Below, piece by piece: positions 9,501 through 18,387 of a stretch of DNA of 64,000 nucleotides (positions are counted from its first letter, which is position 1; every line of letters starts with the position of its first letter). This DNA comes from Bacteroidales bacterium UBA1309. GTDB taxonomy: Bacteria > Bacteroidota > Bacteroidia > Bacteroidales > Dysgonomonadaceae. A program made the position numbers and the translations under genes. The DNA lies in contig DBTT01000042.1 of the NCBI GenBank assembly GCA_002307185.1, positions 46,658 through 110,657 on the forward strand. Reading direction: 5' to 3'. Below the pieces are notes generated by a model, which was not told the origin of the DNA, searched no databases, and saw nothing but the letters and a program-made list of their open reading frames with translations.

Positions 9501-12500
9501 AACCCGTGCAGGCGCAATTCGTTCACCCAGACCTCTCCCGATTGCTGTATGGTTGACTTGTTACGAACCCCAATCATCATCACTTTCACTTCTCCTAACG
9601 ACGGGTTTCCCATCACGCTTACCTTGTTATTGGGTTTGTCAGGATCATACTCGTAATAGAGGCTGGTGTATGAGACTCCCTCTTCGCCAGCTTTCTTTGC
9701 CTTGTTTCGATCTAATTTAATGTTTTTTAATAGTTCAAGAGGAAAATCAAACATGTTGGCGTCAGGCCAAACAATATACCTGTCGGTGCTTGACTCATTG
9801 CTATAAGTCCCCGCAGGGGTTATTGTCAACGGAATTTCGTATTCGTAGTAGTTATTCCGGTAATCTGTACCTAAGCGGATGAACACGGCGATGTCTCCCT
9901 TGGTGAGTGTTGTCCCATCTGCCAGTTCCTCGGCATGAGTGAACATTTGGAGCCGCTTGTATTTGCGCAAATCATAATTCACCGTTTTGTAAGCAGCCCG
10001 CGAATCATTCGGATCAAGAGTTTCCACCTTGAGAGACATTGCCTGCTCGTTTTGCTCAATGACTTGAGATTGCGAGGCATCTGTCGAGCGGGTAATTGTA
10101 GGAGGTAGAACATAATTTACTGGTGTCTTGTCAGAGTTCTCTTCAATGTTGACAGCACCGACATCAATTGTTCCATTCCCTGTGACACTTCCCGAGGATA
10201 TCAACGAATTTTCATATTCCCGCCAATCATTTCTCACGAGATCCAAAGTTCCAAACCTCAAAAAGGTTGTTTTCGGGAAATTAGTCATGAACATACGTAT
10301 AAAGCGGATGGAGGTGAATCCGTCTATATCGCCCACTACTTTCTCATAATCACTGATTGGAATTTTAAATTGGTACCATTTCACGCTTTCTGTTTTTCCA
10401 TTTGCCAGGCTCACAGATACGGTCTTTGAATCAGCGATATAATTGGAGCCTACGACCATTTTGCTGGGATATAATTCCACTTTGTACTGGTAGTATGACT
10501 CGGTTTCATTCAAGGTGTTGTCACCGTTGATATCTTCTACGTCAGGTGTGCTTTTTGCAGACGTAGAATATGATTCCGAAGAATCATCTACCGAATTTAC
10601 ATCTGTTCCATTGTAGTGTTTGTACCTGTTGAGAATACTCAATTCTTCATTGTCGTAATCTGTTCCTCGATAGAAATGATAATTATCGCCTGCTGGATCA
10701 TTGATGGCAGAAAAGGGGTCACTCTCGAGTGTATCTAATGCTGCCGTCGAAAGCTTCTTCTTATAGCTTGTGAGATAATCAGCATAGGTAGAATATTCAA
10801 GTTCTTCATCGGTAGAGAGTCCGTCAAGTCCGACATCTTGCAACTTGCGCGATGTCGTGCCATTGGAATCGTCAAAAGCAACCGTTGTTGATGTCCGCTT
10901 GGGGACTTTCCCCCAGACTGTCTCCGAGACAGTTGTAGTGTCTCCATCAATAGGAAGGCCACTTTCATAAAATTTTTTGCCATCTTTCAAGATATCTTCC
11001 GAGATCTCTCCCAAATTAAAGTATAGATCTCCTCCGGCCTCCGTGTCGGTACTCAAGCTGTCATACACAAAAGGATCCAACATCCAAAACTCGATGTACC
11101 CAATATTTGCTGTTTCAAAATCGGTGGTTGTCAGCTTGCGAGTTATTCCTCCCCAGCGTGTTGTGGGATTGGTGAGCTTCCCATTCGAATCGATATTGGT
11201 AGCATCCAGATTGTATGGTCCCCTTTCTGTCGGGTAGAAAGACAGGTTCAAGGGTGAGATGTAGGTGACATCCGTTGTCGAAATTTCTTTTTCGGGATAA
11301 AGCTCAGTTTCGCTGATTTGTCTCACAAAATGATTTGACAACTGGTCTTTGTCATTCTTAATATGTTTGGGTGTCGCTGAGGAGCTACTCTGTGTGAACA
11401 AGCGTGCAACTGTAAACCACGAAAGCAAAGCTCTGTTTTTACCATAATTAACATCATTGCTCAAGGATGCTTCTGAAAAAAGGGCGGAAGATGAATCATC
11501 ATAGGGTGTGGAAGCTAAAGACCACGAAGACGGTGTCATGATACTTATAGAGCTTTCAGCCGTCTCAAAGTCATCAAGGTAAGAATAGTCCCCATATTTG
11601 CTACTATTGTGGCCTGCAATCAACTGGGCGAATTCGCCTGTAAAATTGATTTGCGAAGGCTGGCTCTCATTAACAAAAGGCAGTTTGTCCACTAAGTTGG
11701 TCAACCAAGTTGATTGCGCGTTATAGTTGACATTCATGCCAAAAATAGTATTGTTGACCGATTCATTCCCAAAGGCAGTCTTTGTCGTGAGGGGTGTTTC
11801 CGACAAATGCATGATGGTAGCTCCCATGCTTAATTGTTTCGAGAAGTCATAACTCAGGTTCAGTCCGGTGAGCGTCTTCTTTTGTGTGCTGTATCCTTGG
11901 CTTTCAAGGCTTACGCTCACGCTTGTTCCTGCATCAATGATGGATTGGTTGATGATCGCAACCGTTCCCGAAACGTAGTCAACCGTATAATCGGTACCCT
12001 CTGTAAGCGTTGTGCCTCCTGCTGTGACAACCACAGAGCCGCGCGTCACATTGGTGGCATTTAGGCTAATGGTAGAATTGGAACTGCCCTGGTAAGTGCC
12101 GTACAACTTAAACTTGTTTTTTTCGGTAAATTGTTTAGCTTTGGTTTGTGTCGAATCGTATAATTCCTGGTAGATATATTTTTCGGCAATAGTTTCATCC
12201 CCTATCTTTGTTTTCAAAAAGGAACCAAAAGGCTCCAACACAGGAAAAATCACACGCCCCATGGATGGAAGCACTGTGTATCCATCCACGAAATCAAACT
12301 TGCCGTCTGGATACGGATTCTTATTGCTGTTAAGCCTGTCCAGCCTTAGAACTCGCAGGAGTTGTTTTTTTGCAACATCGCCTTCTGTCAAATAATTCAG
12401 ATAGACCCCCGTGGTGTCAACCTGTCGGGAAATATGCAAGGTGAAGTTGGTAGATTGAATCTGTGAGGCACCTAATGAATAAACGTTTTTCATCATCAAA

Positions 12501-14080
12501 TTCCACAAATAAGATGTTGGAGACAAAGACGTAGGCTTTACTAATTTCAGGAATAAAGCACCGGAATTGGTCGTCGTATCGCTGTAAGATGAAGTGACAT
12601 CTGACGAAAACTCGCCTACCTGGTAAGTTGAGCCACTCATCTTGTACTCGTATGCAACAGCAAGCACTTCGTCACTTTGCAATTTGGATTTGAGCGAGAT
12701 GTATCCAAGTTTTGTGTTGACTATATATTCGGAAGATGACATAAGCCGGGCACTTTCTATTTTTTCGTAGTCTTTTCCAGAGGTCAATACACCGGAAAAG
12801 GTTGAAGTAACTTGGCTTATGTCACGGGCAGTAGGGTAGCTCGACTTGATCGTGGAATACAGATCATTAGCACCGTTTTGGGGAATGGATGAAGAAGAGG
12901 TGGATGTCCACAGGCTGTTGTGGATATGGTCTTTCTCACCTAGATCAGCGAAAGCCACTACATTGCGTGCTTCATCATAGACGGCTTTTTTGTTGGTGAC
13001 CCATACCTGGATCCGATTGATTGTGATTCCAGACTTTATGTAAGGAAGGGCACTTAGGGATTTATCGTAAATATCCCGGAAATATTCGTTGAGAAAAAAG
13101 TGTTGGTTAACATCATATTGGTCGGGAGTGATCTCAAATGAGGATGTTTGAACACCATTTTTCGAACTAACAGTCTGGGAATTGGACTCCTGCTGTGCAA
13201 TGACAGCATTCACCTTTAGCTTTCCAAACTGAAGGTCGGCTTTGATGCCAAAGAGAGCTGCACCGCCATTAATCAGGGAGTTGCTGGTAGTCATGCTCAC
13301 ATTTCCCGCTTCCAGATGCCTTATGATTTCGTCCTCTTTGCCTTCGTAAGCCAACTTTATTTTTTTTGAATCAAAATCGAATGTAGCCTGGGTGTCGTAA
13401 TTGAGGTTGAAGTTCATTTTGTCTCCCACGGAAGCATTGGCTCTCAATTGAATTTTTTCATCAAAATCAAACAATGTTTTTGTCCTGTTATTTTGGGAGA
13501 GAGCCGGATTGTCGATAGAAGTCCGTTTTATGCCAGAGGATAATTCTATCGATCCTTGAGTTTTTATCCGGACACCGCCGGGACCAAAAATTTTCTCTGC
13601 AGGTCCTAAGTTGACCCGAATATTCTTCAATGAAAAATCATCTCCCGATTTTTCCCCTTTTTGGGCAAGCTCTTTGTTTTTCAACTTGAAGTAATCTGTC
13701 ATTTGCCGCCTCCTGGTATATTCGATAAACTCTCCAGAATCCATCACATAAGGAGTTTCGATCACCTCATCGCCAATTTTTGTCCGGAAAATGTAGCAAT
13801 TGTTTTCCGTGTCATACACAATCTCGGTTTTCACATTCGAGGGATCGCGCAAATCGATTGGAAATTTTTTGTCAATGTCATCGTATGATTCAACCTGCGT
13901 TTTTTTCACGGGATAGCGTGTTTTTTTACCCTCGCTCTGATCTTGAGGTTTTTCGTGAATCGTGTCTTGCGGATTATACAGCACTTCCGGCACTACACTA
14001 TATTCGGTTTTTCCTAGAATAAATGCAATGAAAAGAATCAGAAAACTGAAAGCCAGTATGTATTTGTAAGTAGTACGCAC
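6593..14080 (-). CDS. sprA: SprA (Sov), outer-membrane translocon of the type IX secretion system
   Basis: At 2495 residues this has the size of SprA/Sov, a giant single-chain beta barrel that exports T9SS cargo across the outer membrane in Bacteroidota. An N-terminal hydrophobic stretch (about residues 7-24) is the signal. SprA landmarks include VNLGPAEKIFGPGGVRIKT near 157, repeated FNLNYDTQATFDF-like strands, GNPSLGEVKVMMIGVRN near 1475 and GAMSLRSLTVNYS near 2045. The C-terminus ends in a barrel strand (LSLKFNLTQ). It follows ruvA by 46 bp on the same strand, a common Bacteroidales pairing, and is probably cotranscribed. An acidic Asp/Glu run (see 8407-8433) lies in a predicted loop. No T9SS cargo is complete in this window. 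Confidence 0.96.
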   Translation of the reverse strand: MRTTYKYILAFSFLILFIAFILGKTEYSVVPEVLYNPQDTIHEKPQDQSEGKKTRYPVKKTQVESYDDIDKKFPIDLRDPSNVKTEIVYDTENNCYIFRTKIGDEVIETPYVMDSGEFIEYTRRRQMTDYFKLKNKELAQKGEKSGDDFSLKNIRVNLGPAEKIFGPGGVRIKTQGSIELSSGIKRTSIDNPALSQNNRTKTLFDFDEKIQLRANASVGDKMNFNLNYDTQATFDFDSKKIKLAYEGKEDEIIRHLEAGNVSMTTSNSLINGGAALFGIKADLQFGKLKVNAVIAQQESNSQTVSSKNGVQTSSFEITPDQYDVNQHFFLNEYFRDIYDKSLSALPYIKSGITINRIQVWVTNKKAVYDEARNVVAFADLGEKDHIHNSLWTSTSSSSIPQNGANDLYSTIKSSYPTARDISQVTSTFSGVLTSGKDYEKIESARLMSSSEYIVNTKLGYISLKSKLQSDEVLAVAYEYKMSGSTYQVGEFSSDVTSSYSDTTTNSGALFLKLVKPTSLSPTSYLWNLMMKNVYSLGASQIQSTNFTLHISRQVDTTGVYLNYLTEGDVAKKQLLRVLRLDRLNSNKNPYPDGKFDFVDGYTVLPSMGRVIFPVLEPFGSFLKTKIGDETIAEKYIYQELYDSTQTKAKQFTEKNKFKLYGTYQGSSNSTISLNATNVTRGSVVVTAGGTTLTEGTDYTVDYVSGTVAIINQSIIDAGTSVSVSLESQGYSTQKKTLTGLNLSYDFSKQLSMGATIMHLSETPLTTKTAFGNESVNNTIFGMNVNYNAQSTWLTNLVDKLPFVNESQPSQINFTGEFAQLIAGHNSSKYGDYSYLDDFETAESSISIMTPSSWSLASTPYDDSSSALFSEASLSNDVNYGKNRALLSWFTVARLFTQSSSSATPKHIKNDKDQLSNHFVRQISETELYPEKEISTTDVTYISPLNLSFYPTERGPYNLDATNIDSNGKLTNPTTRWGGITRKLTTTDFETANIGYIEFWMLDPFVYDSLSTDTEAGGDLYFNLGEISEDILKDGKKFYESGLPIDGDTTTVSETVWGKVPKRTSTTVAFDDSNGTTSRKLQDVGLDGLSTDEELEYSTYADYLTSYKKKLSTAALDTLESDPFSAINDPAGDNYHFYRGTDYDNEELSILNRYKHYNGTDVNSVDDSSESYSTSAKSTPDVEDINGDNTLNETESYYQYKVELYPSKMVVGSNYIADSKTVSVSLANGKTESVKWYQFKIPISDYEKVVGDIDGFTSIRFIRMFMTNFPKTTFLRFGTLDLVRNDWREYENSLISSGSVTGNGTIDVGAVNIEENSDKTPVNYVLPPTITRSTDASQSQVIEQNEQAMSLKVETLDPNDSRAAYKTVNYDLRKYKRLQMFTHAEELADGTTLTKGDIAVFIRLGTDYRNNYYEYEIPLTITPAGTYSNESSTDRYIVWPDANMFDFPLELLKNIKLDRNKAKKAGEEGVSYTSLYYEYDPDKPNNKVSVMGNPSLGEVKVMMIGVRNKSTIQQSGEVWVNELRLHGFNDDGGWAARGSLNVVLSGLGTINLSARKETDGFGALDQGLQERREDTYENYNISTNLELGRFLPEKMKLSAPFYYNYSKEISTPKYNAYDTDVTLKESLSSLTTKQQKDSLMELNTTRTTTKGLAFNNVKFNIKSKTPMPYDPANLSFSYSFNETKYIDPITAYDSKQNMKMSVSYSYSPIVKSWSPFKNTKSKSPSMKSLKEFSFNFLPSSIAFNSYIQRSYEETKLRDLSDSASTSSSDLLTWSDEFYWNRDFYLTWDLTKNLKFDFQSGTKAEIEAPYTQVNKKENRAAYENWKDSVFKSILHLGKPLYYQQSMKLRYNLPFSYFPITNWINSAANYESTYSWTRASTVSSSDDEDDEDDEDLELGNTITNTKSLSINSKFNLVALYNKSSFLKKVNQKFETPTRASDNRGQNNPRQPRRDGSVDKKKKFQSNIVLRLDTTVTIRHNLNSKNVRLSTRHKGKVYPVKFKKIDKNSLLILTKDTVHLQVVVLKILDSEESPLYKIAQFVTRGAMSLRSLTVNYSLQSGSTITGFIPNIGDAFGQSKSDFGFAPGWKYAFGMETGVDFIKRLRGNDWLVMDTTNATASLLTHTEKFDLKAQLEPIKGLKIDLEAQRSLTRNTEVEYMYSGMPKTYSGSYSISTISLATSLKSVGSKNGYYSKAFETFLNNRSVIAGRYDEEYSQLLSGTSDEDLLDESSLNSSDVLIPAFLAAYSGKSARKVALTQFPSLSSILPNWKITYDGLITLPWVRDKFKSLRLSHGYSSQYQVGSYSSYSGWTELSDDRGYVQSVLTGSYLPSSPYDISSVTITEKFNPLIGVDGTLNNNLTFSMKYNNARTVTLSTSSYQIVEALSNEFIIGMSHKISEFNKTLGIKSKAKGVNNDLDIKVDFSHKTIYALLRKIEDVYSQATSGTTINTLKVSTAYTLSKSVTLGAYLDQIMNKPLVSATSYKTTTTNFGLSLKFNLTQ
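8407..8433 (-). repeat. Three tandem 9-bp repeats encoding an acidic run in SprA
   Basis: CTTCGTCAT is repeated three times exactly and encodes alternating Asp/Glu (DDEDDEDDED) near residue 1885. In-frame 9-bp units can expand or contract without breaking the gene. Confidence 0.8.
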
Positions 14081-14126
14081 TTAATATATCTTATTCAAAA
14101 CTTGCTAATTGGCAAGTTCTTTTTTA

Positions 14127-14711
14127 TCAAAGAATCTTCAAGGCAGCCTTGATGGCCTGCTCAATGCTTGCGGAGGGAGTTTGCTTAAGAATATTTGTGA
14201 CAGCTTTGTGGGACGCATTTTGTGTAAACCCAAGCATAACCAGTGCTGCAACGGCTTCTTCCACAATGGTATTGTTGCCCAATAGGACATTCTGAGCTGA
14301 ATCACCGGCGATTTTTTGAATTTTATCTTTCAAATCAACGATAATCCGCTGAGCCGTCTTCAAACCGATACCTTTCACGGTTTTCAATTGATCCGCATTT
14401 CCCGAAGCAATCACACTTTCAAGCTCTTGCGTGGTCATCGAAGAGAGAATCATTCTTGCCGTGGATGCACCGACACCCGAAACGCTTATCAAATGGATGA
14501 AAACATCCCTTTCGTGCTTGTCTGCAAAGCCAAACAGCTGGTATGCGTCTTCACGGATCGACTCAAAGATATAAAGCTTCGCCTCTTTCTTGGCGCTGAT
14601 TGCCGAATAGGTATTCAACGAGATTTGGGCAAAATAGCCAACACCATTTGTTTCGATAGTCACCGATGCCGGCATCAATTCTGCAACTTCCCCTTTGATG
14701 TAATCAATCAT
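14127..14711 (-). CDS. ruvA: Holliday junction branch-migration protein RuvA
   Basis: The 194-residue product matches RuvA in length and layout: an N-terminal OB fold (MIDYIKGEVAELMPASVTIE), two helix-hairpin-helix motifs (LISVSGVGASTARMIL and LKTVKGIGLKTAQRII) that bind junction DNA, and a C-terminal three-helix domain (VEEAVAALVMLGF) that contacts RuvB. It forms tetramers that recruit the RuvB motor for branch migration in recombination and fork repair. RuvB and RuvC are not in the window. sprA lies directly downstream on the same strand. Confidence 0.96.
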   Translation of the reverse strand: MIDYIKGEVAELMPASVTIETNGVGYFAQISLNTYSAISAKKEAKLYIFESIREDAYQLFGFADKHERDVFIHLISVSGVGASTARMILSSMTTQELESVIASGNADQLKTVKGIGLKTAQRIIVDLKDKIQKIAGDSAQNVLLGNNTIVEEAVAALVMLGFTQNASHKAVTNILKQTPSASIEQAIKAALKIL

Positions 14712-15188
14712 AATCTAATACATGTGAATTAGCAATTACACAATCACCAATATGAATATCTAATCCGGCGAAATGTATAATTGTTTTTAGCTTAATTCTA
14801 TAACGGAAAAATCAGCAAAAGCGTATGTTTTGGTGGTAATTTCAAAGACGAACTTTGTGACCGGCAAAATAGTTGAGGTTTGATGGCGGGGGAGTTGGTT
14901 TCATTTTGTAGGTAGGAAAAAGTTAAGGTTGGGAAGACTTAAGATAATTTGTTGAATTTCTTCCTTATTCGGTCAAGATGTTATTGGTTGATTCTTCTTT
15001 AAATCTCAATGCTTGGCTTTTACAGATAAGCCTAGGTCTTTCATGGTTCTCTTTCTTGCTTTAGTAATTCTCAACATCAGGGGATGTTTTCCATTGGCAA
15101 GTGTTTTTTGATTTACACCTTGTTTTACACAAACTGTGTAAAACACAGCACATCAACCGCCCAATTTCATAATAAACAATTAAAAGAA
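14712..15188. other. Intergenic region between ruvA and the integrated element
   Basis: About 480 bp with no plausible gene. It should hold the ruvA promoter. The right part was originally the sequence downstream of tRNA-Pro before the element inserted, and ends in the old tRNA terminator at 15189-15223. Confidence 0.5.
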
Positions 15189-15223
15189 AAAGCCTTGACA
15201 ATCAGTAAGATTGTCAAGGCTTT
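15189..15223 (-). terminator. Original intrinsic terminator of tRNA-Pro, now stranded
   Basis: Perfect 15-bp stem (15189-15203 with 15209-15223), 5-nt loop. Read leftward it is followed by a TTTTTCTTTT-like run. It lies 7 bp outside the left 44-bp repeat, where the tRNA-Pro 3' end was before the element inserted. It is now 8.8 kb from the tRNA. Confidence 0.8.
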
Positions 15224-15229
15224 CATTTC

Positions 15230-15273
15230 GTCGGGATGACAGGATTTGAACCTGCGACCACACGCCCCCCAGA
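15230..15273. repeat. Left attachment-site repeat (partial tRNA-Pro copy)
   Basis: 44 bases identical to 24064-24107. It corresponds to the 3' 43 nt of the tRNA from the anticodon loop to the discriminator base, plus one base. Identity stops inside the anticodon stem, a usual crossover place for tyrosine integrases in tRNA genes. Confidence 0.92.
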
Positions 15274-15389
15274 GGTATTTTTAACACTTTGATTCTTTGT
15301 GTATTGTTTTGATTTTCTTATATTTGTATCAGATTTTAAGATGGTTATAAAAAAGGTGTTTTTGCCTGTTTTTGATACTTTAACTCTGT

Positions 15390-15415
15390 TTTATGTTCCT
15401 ATAATGTTCCTATAA
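15390..15415. repeat. Left integrase arm-type site (two tandem 11-mers)
   Basis: Two tandem copies of TGTTCCTATAA inside a 26-bp block that recurs with one mismatch at 23990-24015, in the same orientation near the other end. It lies between the att repeat and the integrase start. Paired sites inside both ends are what the N-terminal arm-binding domain of tyrosine integrases, or an excisionase, would use. Confidence 0.65.
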
Positions 15416-15431
15416 GCTTTAAAATGTTGTT

Positions 15432-16703
15432 ATGGCAAATATTAGTATAAAAATAAGAAAAGAGCAACCAAACGAAAAAGGCGAATACATCCTTCGTTTA
15501 ATGATAACTAAGAACGGAAAAAGAAAATACATATCTACCGAGATGTGGGCGGACTCGAATTATTGGGACGAAACGCAACAACAATACATTATTTTGGACA
15601 ATATCCGAAGCAAGGAAAAGAAGGAGGCCAACGAGGAACGCAAAGCCAAAAACATAGTGTTGTCTAAAATCATCGACCGGGCGAATGAAGTCATAAGAGA
15701 ATTTGACAAAAATAAAATAGATTGGACTTTGAACCAGTTCGAAGACAATTTCAACCACAAACCAGTACAGGGGAATATATCGGTTTACTTAAAAAAACAT
15801 ATCAAAGACCTACGGGAAACCAACCATGTAGGGAATGCGAATTGCTACTACGCCACACTGCACATGATGGAACTATTCGATGAGAGGTTTTCCCAAAGGC
15901 TGTTCAGCGAAATAGACCTCAAATATGTGAATAGGTTTGATCTGTGGCTGCAAAAGAGGGGATGCAAGGGCAACACAAGGCGTTATTACTTCAAGGCGTT
16001 GAGGGCTATATGGAACAGGGCTATGTCGGAAAAGGAAGCGCAACCAGTAGCCTATCCGTTCGGAAAAGGTGGATTCAGCGTTGCATCATTGGCGGAGGAA
16101 ACGGAAAAGAGATACCTCCCTACCGATTACCTTACGAAACTGAAAGACACCAAGGGGCAAACACCCGAAACAGAGTTTGCACGGCTGCTGTTCCTGTTCT
16201 CCTATTATTCCTACGGGATGAGTTTTATCGACATGGCACTACTGACGGATAAGAATGTCATGAAAATGGATAACGGGTCTTACATCGTTTATAAACGGCA
16301 AAAAGTAAAGCACACGGCGAACAGTAAGCCTATAAAGATACTGCTGTCTGGGGAGATAGAAAGGATTATTAAACATCTATCCGGAATCTCCCTGCCTGTC
16401 AGCAGATACCTATTACCTATTGTCCTCAAGCAGTCAGCAAGTGAGGAAGATCTTTACAGCCACGTAGTGAACAGGCGGGTATGGTTTGGCAAACACTTGA
16501 AAAGGCTATCGGTTGAACTTGAATTGGACTTCAACCTCACGAGCTATGTGAGCCGTCACACCATGGCAATGCAGCTACAAAGAAACAATGTGTCCGAAAC
16601 TATCATAAGCCAGGTTCTCAACCATGCAGACCTAAAGACGACAAAGACGTATTTAGACAGCTTGGATACGTCCGTGATTGATGAAGCCACAAGAGTATTA
16701 TAA
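15432..16703 (+). CDS. Tyrosine recombinase / integrase of the element
   Basis: A 423-residue Bacteroidota phage-type integrase, with an N-terminal arm-binding region (ISIKIRKEQPNEKGEYILRL), a SAM-like core-binding domain (about 100-215) and a catalytic domain. Catalytic residues in view: Lys in KRQKVKHT, R375 of SYVSRH, H398 of VLNHAD and nucleophile Y407 of KTYL. The first catalytic Arg, expected in the FYTRGMSFID-like motif, is Tyr261 (SYYSYGMSFID); loss of this Arg is known from IntDOT of CTnDOT. It should catalyse insertion into and, with a helper, excision from the tRNA-Pro 3' end. It is the outermost gene of the element, as expected. Confidence 0.93.
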   Translation: MANISIKIRKEQPNEKGEYILRLMITKNGKRKYISTEMWADSNYWDETQQQYIILDNIRSKEKKEANEERKAKNIVLSKIIDRANEVIREFDKNKIDWTLNQFEDNFNHKPVQGNISVYLKKHIKDLRETNHVGNANCYYATLHMMELFDERFSQRLFSEIDLKYVNRFDLWLQKRGCKGNTRRYYFKALRAIWNRAMSEKEAQPVAYPFGKGGFSVASLAEETEKRYLPTDYLTKLKDTKGQTPETEFARLLFLFSYYSYGMSFIDMALLTDKNVMKMDNGSYIVYKRQKVKHTANSKPIKILLSGEIERIIKHLSGISLPVSRYLLPIVLKQSASEEDLYSHVVNRRVWFGKHLKRLSVELELDFNLTSYVSRHTMAMQLQRNNVSETIISQVLNHADLKTTKTYLDSLDTSVIDEATRVL

Positions 16704-16721
16704 ATTGAAAAAGATAGGATT

Positions 16722-17423
16722 ATGGGGTTTATAGACAGACTTAAAAAAGACGTTGAGGCGGAAAAGCAAGAGCAGGACAGGATGGACAGGATGGTAACAA
16801 GAAGCATTCGGGAAATAGAGGACTTGCTTGAAAAAGTACGGAATGAGGAAGACTTGTTATTCGTTCACAAGCGAATAGCTTATATGGAGGAGTGCATCGA
16901 AAGGATAGAGGCAAAAGTGTCGCCGTTGGACATATATGTTACACGAAGGAAGGTGGGCGACGAGCTTTGGGAACGGGCAGGTTATGACCCGGCCATCGTT
17001 CCGGCCTTGAGGACTGTATTCAAAAAGAATCTGGAGCGTTATAAACGGCAATTAGGGAAACTCAGATCGGTGGCGGAAGAGACGGGAGTTCCTCAACGGG
17101 GACAAAAAAGAACAATCAATGCCGAAAAGTTAAAACCCTATTTCAAGTCTCAATTTAAAGGGATGGGGAACGGAAATATCGATCATTTCCAAACACTTAT
17201 AGAGGAATTACAAAATGACCGCAATAAGACAGGTTGGGCGATAATAGCCTTAATGATATACAACAGCGGACGCCTCAGCGACCGTAAACCAGCCAAATTT
17301 ATTGAGTGGTATCGGATATTTGCAGATGCTATCAGCGTAGAAATGTTGGGGCAACCTAAACCAGAAAGGCTAAAGCCTACCGAAGCAATTAAAAAGGTTT
17401 TCTACTATTTAGGCACCAACTAA
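16722..17423 (+). CDS. Element protein of unknown function with N-terminal coiled coil
   Basis: The 233-residue product starts 18 bp after the integrase stop and is probably cotranscribed with it. Residues 1-70 are highly charged and heptad-like (KKDVEAEKQEQDRMDRM, IREIEDLLEKVRNEED), predicting a coiled coil. The C-terminal part (about 130-233) is a compact helical domain with IDHFQTLIEELQ and GWAIIALMIYNSGRLS. I do not recognise a family. Position next to int would fit an accessory to integration or regulation, but that is only context. A rightward intrinsic terminator at 17454 closes this two-gene unit. Confidence 0.75.
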   Translation: MGFIDRLKKDVEAEKQEQDRMDRMVTRSIREIEDLLEKVRNEEDLLFVHKRIAYMEECIERIEAKVSPLDIYVTRRKVGDELWERAGYDPAIVPALRTVFKKNLERYKRQLGKLRSVAEETGVPQRGQKRTINAEKLKPYFKSQFKGMGNGNIDHFQTLIEELQNDRNKTGWAIIALMIYNSGRLSDRKPAKFIEWYRIFADAISVEMLGQPKPERLKPTEAIKKVFYYLGTN

Positions 17424-17453
17424 GCACCGCCCCGAAGCACCTACTTTTCTTAT

Positions 17454-17481
17454 AAGCTACTGTTATTCAGTGGCTTTTTTT
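17454..17481 (+). terminator. Intrinsic terminator after the integrase unit
   Basis: 9-bp stem 17454-17462 with 17468-17476 (one T-G pair), 5-nt loop, then a run of T to 17481. It separates int and its follower from the regulatory and replication genes. Confidence 0.75.
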
Positions 17482-17615
17482 ATTTCCAAAAACACCGTTT
17501 CTTGAAAAAACCAAAGAATTACAAACTTTGCAAAGTCATCAAGCAATCGCCAAAGGCAAAGCGGTTGAGGTGTGAAGTCAGCCAAGCCGGAACACTTGAC
17601 AAAAAACAAAAGAAT

Positions 17616-17975
17616 ATGAACCTTTACGATTTGTTGCAAAGCCAAAAAGACCTTAACATTACAATAAATGCAGGGCAATTAATTGAGGTTATCGACTATG
17701 CTGTCAGCAGACGAGAAACACCCCAACAGCGACCGACAGCAAAGAAAAACACCTACGGAATCAAGGAATTAGCCGAACGAACCGGATACAGCGTAGCCAC
17801 GATTTATTCGAAGGTGCATAAGAGGAAAATACCCTTCCATAAATCACCAAATGGCTCAAAGCTAATGTTCTATGAAAGAGAAATCATGGAATGGCTCGAG
17901 GGAAACATCCCACCAACACCGGCAGAAGTGGCAGAGGAAAAACTTCGGAAATTTAGCGAAAGGAGGGCGAAATGA
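17616..17975 (+). CDS. Helix-turn-helix protein, AlpA / excisionase type
   Basis: The ATG at 17616 gives 119 residues; the open frame upstream begins only with a TTG and its sequence is not domain-like. Residues 46-95 carry a MerR/HTH_17-type fold: YGIKELAERTGYSVATIYSKVHK, then a wing ending KLMFYEREIMEWLEG. Such proteins serve as excisionases or as AlpA-like activators that switch satellites and prophages to excision. The first 40 residues look like an oligomerisation helix. It is the first gene after the terminator, the usual place for the element's regulator. Its stop overlaps the next start (ATGA), so the two genes are translationally coupled. Confidence 0.82.
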   Translation: MNLYDLLQSQKDLNITINAGQLIEVIDYAVSRRETPQQRPTAKKNTYGIKELAERTGYSVATIYSKVHKRKIPFHKSPNGSKLMFYEREIMEWLEGNIPPTPAEVAEEKLRKFSERRAK

Positions 17976-18376
17976 CCATCGATAGCCGAGAAGTCGAATG
18001 GGTCAGAAAAAAAATAACCCGCAACAAGTCCTACCTTGCGAAGTGCAGAAATGAAGCTCAGTATAGGGCGGTGCAAGCGGATACCATGTTCCTCGAAAAG
18101 GAAATATTGCCAATCCTTCTGAATAGCACCATCCTGTACCACAGCGAGGCGACGAAGTACTTCATCCGAGCCTTCGATGCCGCTCTTAGCCAAGAGTGCA
18201 ACGGTATGCTGATCTACCTGCCTATCCGGGAGGAATACGAGGATCGTCCAGTAATCGGGGTCTCGAATTGTCGGGCAGATTTGCCATTAGGCACGCCTGG
18301 AGCTCTCGAAATCGAAATCATTAATATGGACGGAAACGGGGCTAAAGTGAAGCCTGTCAAACTCGAAATAGAATAG
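17972..18376 (+). CDS. Element protein of unknown function
   Basis: A 134-residue product whose start overlaps the HTH gene by four bases. A clear Shine-Dalgarno-like GGAGG precedes the ATG, unusual for this phylum. The N-terminal half is charged helical (EVEWVRKKITRNKSYLAKCRNEAQYRAVQADTMF in two pieces), the C-terminal half looks like beta strands (NGMLIYLPIREEY). No family recognised. The tight spacing to the ATPase gene (11 bp) suggests a replication or regulatory accessory. Confidence 0.7.
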   Translation: MTIDSREVEWVRKKITRNKSYLAKCRNEAQYRAVQADTMFLEKEILPILLNSTILYHSEATKYFIRAFDAALSQECNGMLIYLPIREEYEDRPVIGVSNCRADLPLGTPGALEIEIINMDGNGAKVKPVKLEIE

Positions 18377-18387
18377 GAGGGAAAAAA

